From contig JAZGTH010000005.1 in assembly GCA_036877525.1 (NCBI GenBank), positions 6,094,001 through 6,158,000 of the forward strand: DNA of 64,000 nt, in the 5' to 3' direction. Origin of the DNA: Chromobotia macracanthus. Lineage: Eukaryota; Chordata; Actinopteri; Cypriniformes; Botiidae. The notes under the pieces were generated by a model. It saw only the letters and a list, made by a program, of their open reading frames with translations, was not told the origin of the DNA and ran no database searches. This document shows, piece after piece, positions 1 to 12,590 of this stretch (the stretch's first letter is position 1; the number at the start of each line of letters is the position of its first letter). The position numbers and the translations under genes were made by a program.

Positions 1-653
1 TTGAACACTGAGTTCACAGTCTCATTCTTTCTGAATTAGCATTATTGTACTTACAGACGCAGGTGCCCATAACAGTGCAACTTCAGTAGCTTTCTTAATC
101 ATGCTGTCATGCATTCTTACATTTACAGTTATTCTCATGCGTCTCAGGTAGCAACAGAATGCACATGCAACAATTAAGTTTTACTAAAGCTACTTTACTG
201 TAACATTGTTCACAGCTGTGGAGACTTTTTAAACAATGGTTTACTTGTAAAATCAAAGAATTCTAATGCATAAGCTGAAACTCATGCAGTGTTAAGCTGT
301 AGATGAATGAGATGGAACATTTCATGAGGGCACAGGTGGACATTGAGTGAATGTTACCACTGTAAACTTAAGGTGCCTTAACATTCATGTTCTGCACTCG
401 CTAGAACCTGCTTTTCCAGTGGAGGTGATTGGGGGGGAATCCAGTTAAATGGCTCAATGATTATCAGGAAATACTTCAACCAATCAAAGCAAGGCTTTAT
501 ATGACCGCAAAATAAACAAATTTGTTAGTTAATGACCAGCATTATAACTTTGGTCCTTAACTGCTCTGAACCTTAGCTGCAAGTCACGGATCTAAATACT
601 TTCCAGAAGTGGTCCATAGAACCAGTTTCATCAGGCTTCTGTCTCTGTTCCAG
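1..653. other. No gene recognised; probably 5' flank or intron 1 of the carbonic anhydrase gene
   Basis: I find no convincing exon here. The next exon (654-701) begins after a good acceptor and continues an open reading frame, so at least one upstream exon with the signal peptide should exist, either in this stretch or before the window. I could not identify it. Confidence 0.4.
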
Positions 654-2686
654 GTGAGTGGTGCTACCAGAGTCAGTTCTCCTGCAATGACACATGTAAA
701 GGTAAGAATGCTCGGGATAGTTTGTTCCTGGACTTATGGACTTTTATAACCATGTGTATAACTAAAGCAAAGTTTTGTTTACAGTTTCTCCTACAGTTGA
801 TTGTGTGAGGAATGTTTGATAAGAGATTGGATTAGACTAAAAGGCCTCATAATCATTCTCAGTCTATTATTGTTTCATTTGTATGATTCAGAGCCTGATC
901 ACTGGCAAAAGCTTTTTCCAAATTGTGGAGGTCAGAGTCAGTCCCCCATAAACATTGTGACACGCAAGGTGCAATATGACCCAAAACTGACCAGCTTGAT
1001 CTTCCAGGGTCATGAGGACATTGTCAATATCACAGTGGAAAATCACGGGCATTCAGGTGGATGTGAAATTTAGTTCAAGTCAATAAATTCAAATTGTCCC
1101 AAATTCATTGTCCTAAAATAGTTAATAATTACAGAATGACCAATAATAATAATTGCTTCCTCCCAGCTCACTTCACCCTTCCTCCATCCATGCGGCTCCA
1201 TGGCGGGGGGCTTCCAGCCACATACAAGGCTATTCAATTTCATCTGCACTGGGGTGAAGACCAGAAGCCAGGCTCGGAACACTCTGTGGACGGGGAGCGT
1301 TATCCTATGGAGGTTTGGAGCTCATATCACAATCAGAACATCACAATCATATGTAATCACAATCTTAAGGGTATATGGAAGATGAAATGGAAACATCACG
1401 TCTAAAAGTTACTTTATTATTGTTCTTTTTGGTTCTTTTCACTCAGCTCCACATTGTTCACATTAAAGAGCAGTACAGCAGTCTGAAAGATGCTCAGGGT
1501 GACTCAACAGGTGTAGCTGCACTTGCTTTTTTTATGAGGTACTGCCACTTGTCATCTGTTCTGTGTGATACCTTAGAAACAAAAGTGATCTGGTGAGCTC
1601 TTAATGGACCTTGCTGATAATATCTGACCCTTATAAACCTAGCAGACGCTTTTAAGCTACGCATTCTATCAACATATGCTTTACCTGAGACTCAAATCCA
1701 GGTTCCTAGCAGCATACTCTACAAATCGAGCTACAGAAACAGCTGAATATATTTGTGGATACCAGAACTGAACTTTTGCATTCTTTTCAGGTGTCTTCAG
1801 AACCGAACAAACACTTTGACAGAGTTATAGAGGCTTTAGGAAGAGTACGATATGAAGGTGAGCCCTACTTTGTTATTATGCTATAGTACTAATATTAACT
1901 GAATTTTTAGTCTTTTATTTGTCTTGATCTTTTTAAAAAAAGCAAGTACCATTGTGTTTTGATTTTCCAATATTCAAAGGTAACAGCAGTGACGTTTTAG
2001 GATTTAAACTGGCTAACATCATCCCTACAGCCAGTAAGCTGAATTACTACCGGTACTCTGGTTCCTTGACCACACCAGGGTGCGACCAGATTGTCATGTG
2101 GACTGTGTTCCAACAGACTCTACCCATTAGCCAAAAACAGGTAAACAGACTGAAGTCTAGATCACCAACATCAAAGTCCAGGATAGTGTATTTAATACTC
2201 TAGAGTTTATATTTAATTACCAGTATTGTATACTTTTAAAAACAGTTCTTCACAGTGATACCATAGAAGAACCATTTTTGGCTCCCTATTTGGCTTTTTA
2301 TCTTTAATAGTCTACAAAGATCCTTTTGTGTAACAGAAAGGTTCTGTGGGTGTTAAAGGTACTTTACAGAACCATACAGCCCAACAACTTTTAAGGAACC
2401 TTTATTTTTAAGATTGTAGTTATTGAAAGATTCAGGTTAGTGGTAGTAAGTAGTTACATTGATTAGAACAATCTGTATTTTTCCGTTTCAGCTTGCATTA
2501 GTGACTCGACAGCTGTTATTTGGGACAGAAAAGCCAATGACTGGAATATTCCGTCCCATACAGAATCTGAATAGAAGAATTGTGTACACGTCTGTGAAAA
2601 ATCACAGTCCGTGTGTCCTGCCAGGTCTAATCACCCTGTTTCTGTGCATCTTTTGTGCTTTGGGACAACAAAAGTGTTTCCATTGA
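654..2686 (+). CDS. Carbonic anhydrase 4/15-like, GPI-anchored type (5' incomplete, possible frameshift)
   Basis: Alpha-carbonic anhydrase, which hydrates CO2 at the outer cell surface. Exons read as 654-701, 892-1056, 1167-1312, 1447-1538, 1791-1857, 1980-2140 and 2492-2686. Visible motifs: EWCYQ start of the mature CA4/15 type, QSPINI, NHGHS, the zinc histidines in FHLHWG (exon 3) and LHIVH (start of exon 4), EHSVDGE, and YSGSLTTPGC with the substrate-site threonine. The last exon ends in a hydrophobic stretch (LPGLITLFLCIFCALG) just before the stop, as expected for a GPI-anchor signal. The signal-peptide exon was not found. Phases agree at every junction except exon 4 to exon 5: the T run at 1527-1533 is one base short of what would give the family motif FFYE and join exon 5 in frame. 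This is either a real frameshift (pseudogene) or a homopolymer error. CA4 versus CA15 cannot be decided here. An AATAAA at 3396-3401 may end the transcript. Confidence 0.85.
1616..1745 (-). repeat. tRNA-derived SINE fragment in carbonic anhydrase intron
   Basis: The stretch contains the reverse complement of the common fish SINE features: an agcagacgctttta-like tail complement, an ggttcctagc/actcaaatcc B-box complement and a gagctac A-box complement. It is degenerate and lies in the intron between exons 4 and 5. Confidence 0.5.
2235..2420. repeat. Short inverted-repeat DNA element (MITE-like)
   Basis: Self-complementary intronic stretch built from repeated GGTTCT/AGAACC blocks, starting with AAAACAGTTCTTCACAG and closing with AAGGAACCTTTATTTTTAAG. 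This style of non-autonomous DNA transposon is abundant in cyprinid genomes; the family name was not checked. Confidence 0.6.
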
Positions 2687-3517
2687 ATGGTACAGAACAC
2701 AATTACAGTCTCTGCTAATACAAGATGTTCTGTATGACAACATCAAGGAACAAAAAACACTAAACTCCAGGTGCTGGGATGGGAATATGTCTAGCATGGC
2801 TTCTAGCATTTGGCTATTGATGCCATGTGAGGTTATGCTACCTGAAACCAAAATTTAGAATAGTTTGAGATTTTATTTGTTATGTTCTCAGATACTGAAG
2901 TAAAAAAAATTTTTTTTATATGTACCAGGTCTTATTTTAAATGATTAATTTTGAGCTTGTTTTTAATATATCTTTTTTAAAAATAAGTGTAATGGAAAAA
3001 ATGTTGTCTTCATAATCTTTAATCAACATGTAATATCTTGTTTTTAAAGTGTAAATGCAGTAATGCATTTCCTCATTAGAATATAGATAAGTGGCACCAG
3101 TTATGTGTTGCATTAATAATTTGCTGTAATTTAAATGTTTAGTATTATAATAGTATTTATTTTTGATTAACACTTGATCAATTTTGGTTTTATGAAAATG
3201 CCATTGTTAGAATATGCGTGTGCATACCACAGAGGGTATCTAACTTTATACTCATTCAAGATGTTTAAAGTTAATTGAGTGTTTCAAATGGCTACAATTT
3301 TATGATTCAACTTGAAAAACAATCATGTCATGCAAATTGTGCACTAATCCAAGTCAGGTGCAGTTGTAAGTAGGTGACTGAAGATTCAAATTGTCAATAA
3401 AACTTGAAATTAAAAACGTCACAAAACCTTCAATCAATTTTGTTTTCTTTATTAACCATGTGATTTGTCTTCTTAAACCTGCATTTCAAACCACTGGGTT
3501 TTTTTTAGTCAAATGGC
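2687..3517. other. 3' UTR / intergenic AT-rich region between convergent genes
   Basis: The stretch holds the likely 3' UTR of the carbonic anhydrase gene (AATAAA at 3396-3401) and, on the other strand, the likely 3' end of asl (TTTATT, i.e. AATAAA, at 3448-3453). The two signals are about 50 bases apart, so the transcripts end tail-to-tail. No other gene seen. Confidence 0.5.
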
Positions 3518-6500
3518 TTAAGAACTGTTTTTGTCTTGTAACCAGATTCTGAAGTGTTCTATCTGAGCTGTGACGCTACTCTTGGCAGTACCACCGGGGG
3601 CGTTGTACTGTTCAACACTATTGTTGTAGTCCCACACTGAAGAAATGTCACTGTCAAACAAAGGGCTAGATAGAGAGACAGAGGGTTAAACAGATGTAAA
3701 TAAATAGTCGATATGCTTTACATGTTTTGTTTGAATGTTCCTGCTGACCTGGCAGTTTGTAGGTCCTCTACAGTGAGTTGATTCAGAGGGAGCTTTTTGG
3801 ACTCAGCAATATAGACAGCTTTTCCAGCACAAGTGTGGGCCTCTCTGAATGGCATCTACAAGATGGATAACTTACTACTAAAAAGGATAGTTCATTCAAA
3901 AATAAACATTCTCCCATAATTTACTCACCTCCATGTCATTCCAAACCTGTATGACTTTTCTGCTTTTTGACGTACCTCAAAAATATGTTGAGGTACGTCA
4001 GTAAACAAACAACAGTGGCACCCATAACCTTCCATTATATGGACACAAAACCACTGAGACATCTCAAAATATCAATACTCAAAATATAAAAGTCATACAG
4101 GTTTGGAATGACATCAGGATGAGTAAATGATGGAAATTTTGTTATTTTTGGGTTAACCATACTTAAGCAATGAATGGGTTAGTAGACGAGCAGAGTAAAT
4201 ATACTCACTCCCTTTCTGACCAGATAGTAAGCCAGATCGGTGGCCAGCATGTCTGGGCTGAGAGCCTCTTCCATTGTCTTTTTATCAACCTAAAGAATGT
4301 AATGGCCACAGTGCTTTAGACTCAACATCTGAGCCTCAGAGTTCAGCAATAAATGAAGAGAAAACAAAACAGAAATAGTTCCTTTACAATGCTCAAATTT
4401 CAGATTTGCAACAGACTACTACATGTACAGACATGTTTTGGGTCATTTCACCTACTTGCTATTTAAATGAAGCAACAATTTTGTTTGTGATTACCATCAT
4501 CCATGACAAAACAATAGTAACACAGTATAATCTGTCACTTACCTGTAGAGTTGAAATGACACCTGTCGTCACCTGCAGCACAGCATGTACTGTCTCAAAG
4601 GTGTCAAACATGGCCTCCTTATCCTCCTGCAGTAGAAGAACTTACTATGAGAGAATGTTTTCTAGAGTTAAATAATCATATTCACTGTGTTATTTTTATA
4701 CCTGTAGGTCTTTGTTGTATGTGCTGGGTAAACCCTTAAGAGTCATCAGAAAGCCTGCACACTGTTACAGTGGAGTGGAATTTAAATTAGATACAAAAAC
4801 AATGACTGAATATTTTGTTGTAAAAGCCACAGAAGAATTGACAAATTATACCGGGTAAATTTCATAAAACCTATCACAAATGTCCACATTAAAAAAAAAA
4901 AGAAATAATGCTTAAAGAAGGACCATTGAGGTTTTGTACATTATTTCCACATGCCATTATATTCTACATGCAGTATACTGTATAACAATGAGAATCATCA
5001 TTAAAAAAAATGGGAATAGTCAAAGACCTTATCATCTTATAAAAAAGGCATTACAATATGCCTTTAAAAAGCAACTTAAATTGTGCTATTACGCCTTCAG
5101 ATTATATTCAGATAAATAATTTTTATTCAGAACATTTTTATTCATATAATATTCATTGAAAACATGGCATCATAAGGGCAGATAAATGAATGACACATAT
5201 CTTGCTGTAGACTCTGTTGTGGTGCTCTCTTCTCATTGGGTTTATAAATAAGTACTGTGTCTTACTCTGCCAAACACTCGTCCTGCTTTGCTGCGGATGA
5301 GCTCCAGGCTGTCTGCGTTCTTCTTTTGAGGCATCAGACTGCTCCCTGTGCTGCTCATGCAAACACAAACAACAGCACTGCTGGGCTACACACACACACA
5401 CACAGAGCAGACAGAATCCCCCAGCACACAACATACTGCCTGCATACAGCAATCTGTTTACAGCAATGGGCATCTGTGACCCACAGCCCCTGTATCGTCA
5501 GCTAAAGACAAAATAGTGTCAAATCCTGCACACTGTGCCATAGTAGTGTCATATAAGTGTAAACAGGCGAGAATTATTTGTGATGACTACTTCACTATGT
5601 AACTAAGGTCAGTACTGTACAAAACCTTGTGGTTAATATCAAGAGAAATCAGTTAATGTTCACAGACAGTACATTTCACAGGTCATAAAGAATAATTGTA
5701 TTAGAAAAAACATTTGCTTTACCAACAGATGGTATGAGCTAGAACATGCACTTACAGTCCAAGAGTTGGGCTTAACTTGGTAAGTGTACCATTAAATCAC
5801 TTGAATCAAGACTTGTTCATTAGCAGTGCTGCAGTGCCTGGTGCTCAACAGCAGCAGTTTTATGACGGGAATGTGTGTACATGACCCATTTGGCAAGATC
5901 CCCATAAGCATGTAGTATTATAGAGAGTAATACTCTGAACCCAAGGGTTTCAAACTAATGATCTGTGTCTGCTGGGACATTATGGAGTAATAAGGGCATG
6001 CAAGAACATACACACAGGACTTGTTCTTGTTCATTGGGCAGCAAATGTTTTTGGCTAATAACTGTTTCCTATTAGATGACGCTCTTCCTTAAGGGAGCGT
6101 TTGATGGCTCTGAAAGCCACATGCTCAAATGTGATGCAACAGCTGAAAATGGCCATCATTGGACTAATTAAATAAAACAGCCCAACACGCACCCAAACTT
6201 TACGCGCCAAATGGTTACATGACACATTAAATATATATCTTGACATTTACGTGTGAAGACTTGACCTTACCTGTACGCATCAGACAGTGTAATGAAGGAG
6301 AACTCCTTGGTATTGTATAAAATCAGATCCTCTGCCATCTTGCTAAGGTGTGTGAGACACAATGATCCCCAGAAGAGGAACTCGGCTGTTCATTGGTTGG
6401 ATTAAATGACACTGATGTAAATGAAGTGATTGATGCAGTTTATAATACTCTCATATGATTATTACAACAAAAGTACAGACCTACAAAATCCCTCTGTCCA

Positions 6501-8489
6501 GTAGCATCCATGCTGTTGATACTGATCCTGTCAAAATTTAGTTCTGGGGAGTAATGAAAACCATATGTAAATAGGTGGTCTTCTTGACCTGTATACAGAA
6601 ACACATAGCATGTGTGGACTTCTTATATCACTAATTATATAGGGAAAATTTAATTAACCTTTACAGAGAAGTTCTCGGTCAATGTTGAAGGGATTCCCAG
6701 CAATGGCTCCGCTGCGAGGCACAAAAAACCTCCTTGACTTTCCTTGAGTTAACATGCATCAGCATATCTCAGAAATATTTGTATTCTAGGCAGTTAATGT
6801 GTATAGCATGTATGCACACCCGAAACTAACCTTCCTAAAGGCAACACATTAGTATGTTTCCTGATATCCTCCAGTCGCTCCACGTCCCTGCTTAGCGCCA
6901 CTGCATGACTGCAGAAAATGATAAAACCAAAATAAATTCTACACAACAGTAATCAGAGGTATGTTGCAACTTGATAAAGTCTATATATGAGGTCATAACA
7001 CTTTAAGAGCGTTGAGTTTTAAACTGATAGAAAACATTCAAGGTCGAATCATACTATTCTAGAGCACCTGAGAATCCAGTGACTCCATCTGATTGGCTGA
7101 GCCCTCTGCATGTGAGTGTATCCAGGAATCAGAATGTCGATCTCTCTGGCGTAAAATAACAAAGATGATTTGGGATGAATTACTTACATTCATTCAGGTA
7201 TCTACATTATTGCCTCAAACGTATCAAAAGTTCCTTCTGTGAATTATTACACTGCTGCTCTTTCCACCATAGTGTTAATAAGCTGTAACATTTGTCCTTT
7301 CAGAGAGTTAATAGCATCCAGCAGCCACAGTCGCATATCCGTTGCAACCTATACAACCAATGAGGTAAAATGAAAACAAAATTATACAGTGCAGCATAGG
7401 TTAACAAATACTAAGTAAATAAAAAAATGAACTTAAGCCTTTTTAGTGTGAGCCAGGTCTACCTGATCATTTCTGCTCCTGCCTGTGTGAAGCTTCCCAG
7501 CTGGATCACCAATTATCTCCTTTAAAAGAACACAGAACTTATTTCAATTTTTGTTCTGGAATTTAGCTCTGGTTAACAACAATGTATACACATCAGCGTG
7601 TACAAGCTAAAATGCAGAATTTAGCATTACACAAGCAAATGTTATAATCACAAAATTTGCTTTTAACCTTCAGTCTGCGTTCATTAGCTGTGTGAATATC
7701 CTCATCCCCATCTTTGATTGTAAATTCACCTTTGGACCATTCATCAAAAACCTGATAAATTACAGCAACAGACATATAAAGTACTTTATCTGTTTATATT
7801 ATGAACAGTGGCAATAATCTGAAATATTTCATAATTAATACAACCATTTCTAAATACCTGGCTATTGTTGTGTGTGTATGTAGGTGCGACCTGCCCTGTC
7901 AGGGCATTATTTTTGGTATGTGATGTATTAATCTTTGAATTTAGAGGGGAATGGACTATGGCACAGTGTCTTGGTAAATATTTACCGCATCTTTGCACTG
8001 TGTGAAAATATCCTGAGGAATACAACACTATGAAACCAATTATACTGCTGCACGCTTATATGGAGCCTATTAAACAGGGTCATTGAGTACATTGAGGTAA
8101 TGTTGTAAAATGTATAATCACCTTGTCAAGGCCTGTAAGGATCTTTTCCATGTCGTCTTGTGTGACCAGGCCTGCTTTCTGTAACGCTTTGACATATGCT
8201 TTACTGCCTTTAATATCAGCCTCCCACATGCGCTTGTCATAAGCGATAGACGCATTAAACTTTTCCATTACTGGGTCGATGTTTCCCACGAACCGACCAC
8301 CCCATAACTTATTTTCCTGTTTAACACAGAATGCCAATGCAAGTATATAAATAGTGTGGTAGCAATTTTAGTAGCCATCGCTGCTGGTTGGTGACAGATT
8401 TGAAAAGTGTTAAACAAGAAAATTCAACACCGAATTAAAACAGAGCCTTTAACAAACTAAAATCAGACGTTTACCCCTGAATTTGCCAT
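3518..8489 (-). CDS. asl: Argininosuccinate lyase (16 coding exons, 466 aa)
   Basis: Cytosolic urea-cycle and arginine-synthesis enzyme that splits argininosuccinate into arginine and fumarate, acting as a homotetramer. Coding exons in transcription order: 8475-8489, 8122-8316, 7668-7751, 7463-7519, 7251-7348, 7068-7145, 6831-6908, 6659-6711, 6481-6543, 6271-6385, 5266-5350, 4702-4761, 4543-4626, 4209-4289, 3749-3855, 3518-3665. All phases join, giving 1401 nt including the stop; human ASL is 464 aa. Visible motifs: KLWGGRF near the N terminus, EDIHTANERRL, HTGRSRNDQ, GYTHMQRAQPIRWSHW, and the superfamily signature GSSLMPQKKN. The residue after the signature Asn is Ala, where the ASL sequences I know have Pro. 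The first exon encodes only five residues. The start is the first ATG, just before a good donor. The gene is head-to-head with crcp. Confidence 0.95.
3885..4161. repeat. MITE with about 75-base terminal inverted repeats in asl intron
   Basis: The left end (3885-3960) reads towards CATTCCAAACCTGTATGAC. The right end (4088-4161) carries its reverse complement GTCATACAGGTTTGGAATG and ends with a TTTTTGGGTTAACC-like terminus that mirrors the start. An inner short palindrome (GACGTACCTCA / TGAGGTACGTC) lies at 3968-4000. This is a typical zebrafish-type non-autonomous inverted-repeat transposon. It lies between asl exons 15 and 14. Confidence 0.75.
5388..5405. repeat. (CA)n microsatellite
   Basis: A short pure CA run just upstream of asl exon 11 (in transcription sense). 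Confidence 0.8.
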
Positions 8490-9367
8490 TGCAGCCGTCA
8501 CTGCCTCAGGCCGTTATGTGCGATCAAAGTAACACTAGCGCTAAAACACAAACAAACAAATGGCAAACCTTTTAAATATCCTTATACAAATGAATAAGGT
8601 GTCAGATCATTAAATAACACATGTCATATTCTTGTACCAATTCGTTCAAATTAATTGGGGAAACAGGTTGTACATCCAGAGACGTGTAACGCATTCGTGC
8701 GTTTCTTCCTCGTTTTTAGAAGGTGTAAGCTCTGCCCATATTATGCAAATGAGTTCCAGCGAACCAACCAGAAACTCAAGTTTCTCCGAAACTGTTATCC
8801 AATTTAAGACGGCCCCCTAAACACAAACGTTAAATACACAGTTTTAAACGCTGGATGGCGCTGTGCCACAACATTAAATAGAGCAATAAAAATGTAGCGT
8901 ATAGTTTATATATATATATATAGAATAATAATAAAGTATGTAAAATCCACAACAAAAGAATGTACTCTATAAACTACCAGGGTTTAAATAACTGCTTTAC
9001 AATTTCAGGCAAGGCTTATATACATTTTTATTTATGGACTAACTAGTTTCTTTCCATCGTTTTTTTGCATTTAAATTAGCCTGCACAGCTTGTCTTGACG
9101 CTGGAAAGCGCTGGTACTTTCACGAAGATCGAAACATACAATGAATAAAACAAACGAAAGACCCGAAAGAGACAAACAAGACTCTTAAGCAAAATTGTAT
9201 ATACACTAAATCTAGTTTTAAACAACAATAATTATAGGGGGACTTAATCATAACCTAGGTGGAATAGAGAATTTTCTTGAACATGAAAACTGGGTAGGAA
9301 CGTTTAAAGGAAAGTTCAGTTTTCTTATCGGGTCGTTATTAGTCGTCGAACCATAAAGGCGAGCAGG
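8490..9367. promoter_or_regulatory. Shared asl / crcp head-to-head promoter region
   Basis: The start codons of asl (-) and crcp (+) are 878 bases apart in divergent orientation, so the interval must hold both promoters. It contains short TA runs (about 8909-8921) and two similar GCGCTGG-containing stretches (about 8849 and 9106). I see no TATA box in a convincing position for either gene. The role is inferred from geometry. Confidence 0.5.
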
Positions 9368-11690
9368 ATGGAAGTGTAAGCCTTTCATTTACTTTTGTAT
9401 GTTTTAATAAAGACATGAGTCTTTCTGAATGATATTATGGTTATATTGGTTTAAAATGTTCAGTATAGAAGTGAAGAAAACAGTTCCGTTTTATAATGGC
9501 GGTTTGCGGCCGATGGGAATATTCAGACGTAACCATGTGATCAGTACATTCAAAGTACATGTACTTGTTAGGTGTACTTGTAATGTCCTTATAAAATAAA
9601 TTGGGGCCCCTTAATTATCACAGATAATGGACACATTTCTTCCCCTAATTGAAAATTATATTGAATATTTGTTCGAATGTTATTTTAACGCAGTAAAGAT
9701 CGCCGTAGTTCAGATGTCTGTGATAGCTGTTGCTAAAATATCATTTGATGTTACCACGAGTTTATCGATTTGATTCAAATGCTTGTTTTGTAGGCGGGAT
9801 GCCAATGCTGCTATGCTAAGTAATTATGAGGTCTGTATGCATTTGTAAACCATTTTCCATTTTTGTTTATAATTCAAAATGGTTTGAATGTCATTGATAC
9901 GTGTATTAGAAATGCATGTTGTACATTTAGAGTGTGTGTGGTCATATACTTGCATTTCACTCCACTAGGTCTATCAGCTGCTGACAGATTTAAAAGAGAA
10001 AAGAAAGGAGATTGTTAAAAACAAGCACAGTGTTGGGCAGCAGAATCTCAACACAATCATGTATGAGGTGCGTTTCCTGAATATTACTTTAAACCAGCGG
10101 CCTTAAAACATTTGGTTGTTGTTTTTTTTGTTTTTTTATAAAATAAATAATATACAATGTTATTTTATATAATTCCTGCTCTTTAATATGCCGATGTATC
10201 TGCCTCGACAGACCCTGAAGTACCTCTCCAAGACACCATGTGTTCATCAGAGCCCAGACATAGTGCAAGAGTTCCTTACTTCCATGCTGCCTCACAAGCT
10301 CACAAAGTGAGTTTCAAAACACAGTCTTTAGACATTGTAGACATATAGAAGACAACAAATTGTGGAAGATTTATTGACCCGTGACATTTTTCAAGGTAGT
10401 GTAAGCAATTTTAGAGAGGCTACACTAGCAAGCTGCTTTGAAAGTATAAGGTCCCAGCCTCCCTTCATAAACATAAGATCCTCTGCCCTCTGGAGCCACA
10501 CCGCATCCAAAACACATGAAAAGAAAACTATCTGTGCGAGCAGCATGCATGGAGGTATGCAAATATATAGTTTGACAGGCAAGCAGGACATCCTTTCATT
10601 TAAATCTGACCAAATACAATGACTGGATGAACATTTTGTGGTCCTGCCACAGAGGATAAATGTATATTTAGACCACTACTTAGTAATGCTGTCAGGATCA
10701 GAAATGACTTTCAACTAACAAAAAACAAATAACAAAACATGCTTCTGGAAAAACTGCCTACTCTGCCTTTAGTGCTCACATTGTAACAATTTTTGTAAAA
10801 ATGTTTGAGGCTACAGTACACATGCAAATTGTTTTCTTTTGTAAGCAGTTTTGCACTTAACAGTTTTTGGATAGCAAAACTATCAGATTTTCAGGCAGTG
10901 ACAAAAGTAGATAGCGTTGTTGTTTTCTGTTCCTGTTTAAAGAGCAGAGAAGCTGCAGCTCCTTAACCACAGACCTCAGACTGCTGTTGAGATCCAACTG
11001 GTGAGACTCTAGTCTACTTTACTCTCTTTTGCCCGCACTTCTTATTTCCTATCTTCCATTTGCATACCTTTCTCGTGATTTCTCCTTGTTTACATTTTTG
11101 CCCATTTCCTGACATTCTAAGAATATGTCAGCAGACTGCATATTTAAATATGTATGGAAATTTAAAATCAGGTGAGCTTAATCAAACAGGATTATTTATA
11201 AACAGAGAACAAGAAAATTGAAAAACCAAGTTTTTGTAAAATGTCCATCTTCATTTTCTTAATGTATTGTAACTAGTACACAACAGATTAAATTATATAA
11301 GCGTGTGTATAGTAGTATATTGTTTTTCCATTACTTTGTTCTTCATTCTAAACTAGTATGCTGAACATAGGAGTTGAAAGAGTAGAGGTTCAGGTTCAGA
11401 GCTAGAGGAAAAAATAGTCCGGGCCATAGGCCTAAAAGCCCAGGCCTTATGCAATGCCCCTGCCCTGTGCTGGTGGAAGGAAGAAGGTGCAGTTTTATAA
11501 ATGTGGCCAGAGCTGCATGTTGGATATATAATATTATATTTTCCTCTTACAGATGGTAGAGGAGAGTGAGGAAAGACTGACAGAAGAACAGATTGATGAA
11601 CTTATACAGAAAGTCACAGACATCCTACCCGGTGACCCCCAAAAAGAAGGCAATGCCTCTGCTGACCCTGAGATGGAGACAGACCAATAG
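9368..11690 (+). CDS. crcp: RNA polymerase III subunit RPC9 / CGRP receptor component (144 aa)
   Basis: Small subunit of RNA polymerase III (RPC9, yeast Rpc17), also described as an intracellular component of the CGRP receptor. Exons: 9368-9375, 9794-9830, 9969-10067, 10212-10306, 10943-11000 and 11553-11690. Phases agree throughout (435 nt). The protein begins MEVRDANAAMLSNYE and contains LKYLSKTPC, HKLTKAEKLQLLNHRP and VEIQLMVEESEERLTEEQI, which I recognise from human CRCP (the Rpb4-like HRDC fold). The C terminus is short and acidic (ADPEMETDQ). The first exon codes for just over two residues. It is adjacent to asl and tpst1, as in human. Confidence 0.95.
10395..10800. repeat. Interspersed repeat in crcp intron 4
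   Basis: Intronic block. Its portion around 10548-10625 (GTTTGACAGGCAAGCAGGAC and what follows) closely matches 22136-22200, and its end around 10690-10760 resembles 22575-22640. It is therefore a dispersed repeat, probably a non-autonomous transposon. No coding capacity seen. Confidence 0.5.
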
Positions 11691-12590
11691 CATTACCTCT
11701 GGCAACAACTTCATTTTCAAATACAGAAAAAGTGGTATTGATATTTATTGATTAGGCTGTTGAACAAGCTTACTGTCTATGTTCATTATATTAATGCAAA
11801 TACATGTCAGCCTTGGTACATGTCGGGTTGGTGTCACTGTCTAAAATAACCTGTATTTCTTTCTTGTTAATGTGTATATTACAAAAGCATATGGCTTATG
11901 TATAATCAGTGACCATAGGTTTTGAATTAAAAGGGGTGTTTTTGTGTAAAGGCCATTTATAGTTAATTTGTTTGGGTTTACCAAGGCTTGTATCCATAAA
12001 GTTAATTTGTGATATTTGTCGATTTAAATCATGCAGTTTATACACTTTTTTTTCTTTATTTTTCATGTTTCAAAACATTAGTCCACAAAATTGATTGACC
12101 ACAATTAGGTTAAAAAAAAGTGTCCATCATCCTCTCTTTGCTATTTGCTCCATTTGTATTGGCTGGCTTTGTAAGTTTTGTTGTCACATTGCATCACAAT
12201 GCATTTACATTCATTAATTTAGCAGATGCGACATACAAATGAGGGAGCATTTAACATTTTTCCTGTAACAGCCAACAAGCCTAGTGTGCAAAACAGCATT
12301 AACAAGTAGGAAGAAAGGTGAATAACATTAAGAGATGTTTTTTGTTCAACGTAAAGCTGAGTAAATGCCTATACAACACATGTTCTCATGGTTCACGATA
12401 AATTGAGACTGTTAAATATTCAAGGTTTGAATAAATCACCGTCTCGATCTTAGAACCGTAAGAACCTTAACGTGTTGCTTCGTTTAATCTCAGAACCTGT
12501 TTTGTCACAGCCGTGGCATGACGAGAAAACTGACGAGCCAATGAGAACCGTTTGAATTGCTACGAGGCGTTTGTTGTAACCAATGAAATT
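11691..12590. other. crcp 3' UTR and intergenic region
   Basis: AT-rich sequence without exons. A short SINE-tail-like fragment (TTTAGCAGATGCGAC) lies at about 12218-12232. The right end, from about 12430, becomes richer in CG dinucleotides and leads into the tpst1 promoter. Confidence 0.4.

Noticed and set aside
5153..5473. 106-codon minus-strand open frame with a cysteine/valine run
   Set aside because: It is asl exon 11 region read with flanking intron; the cysteine-valine run is the CA microsatellite.
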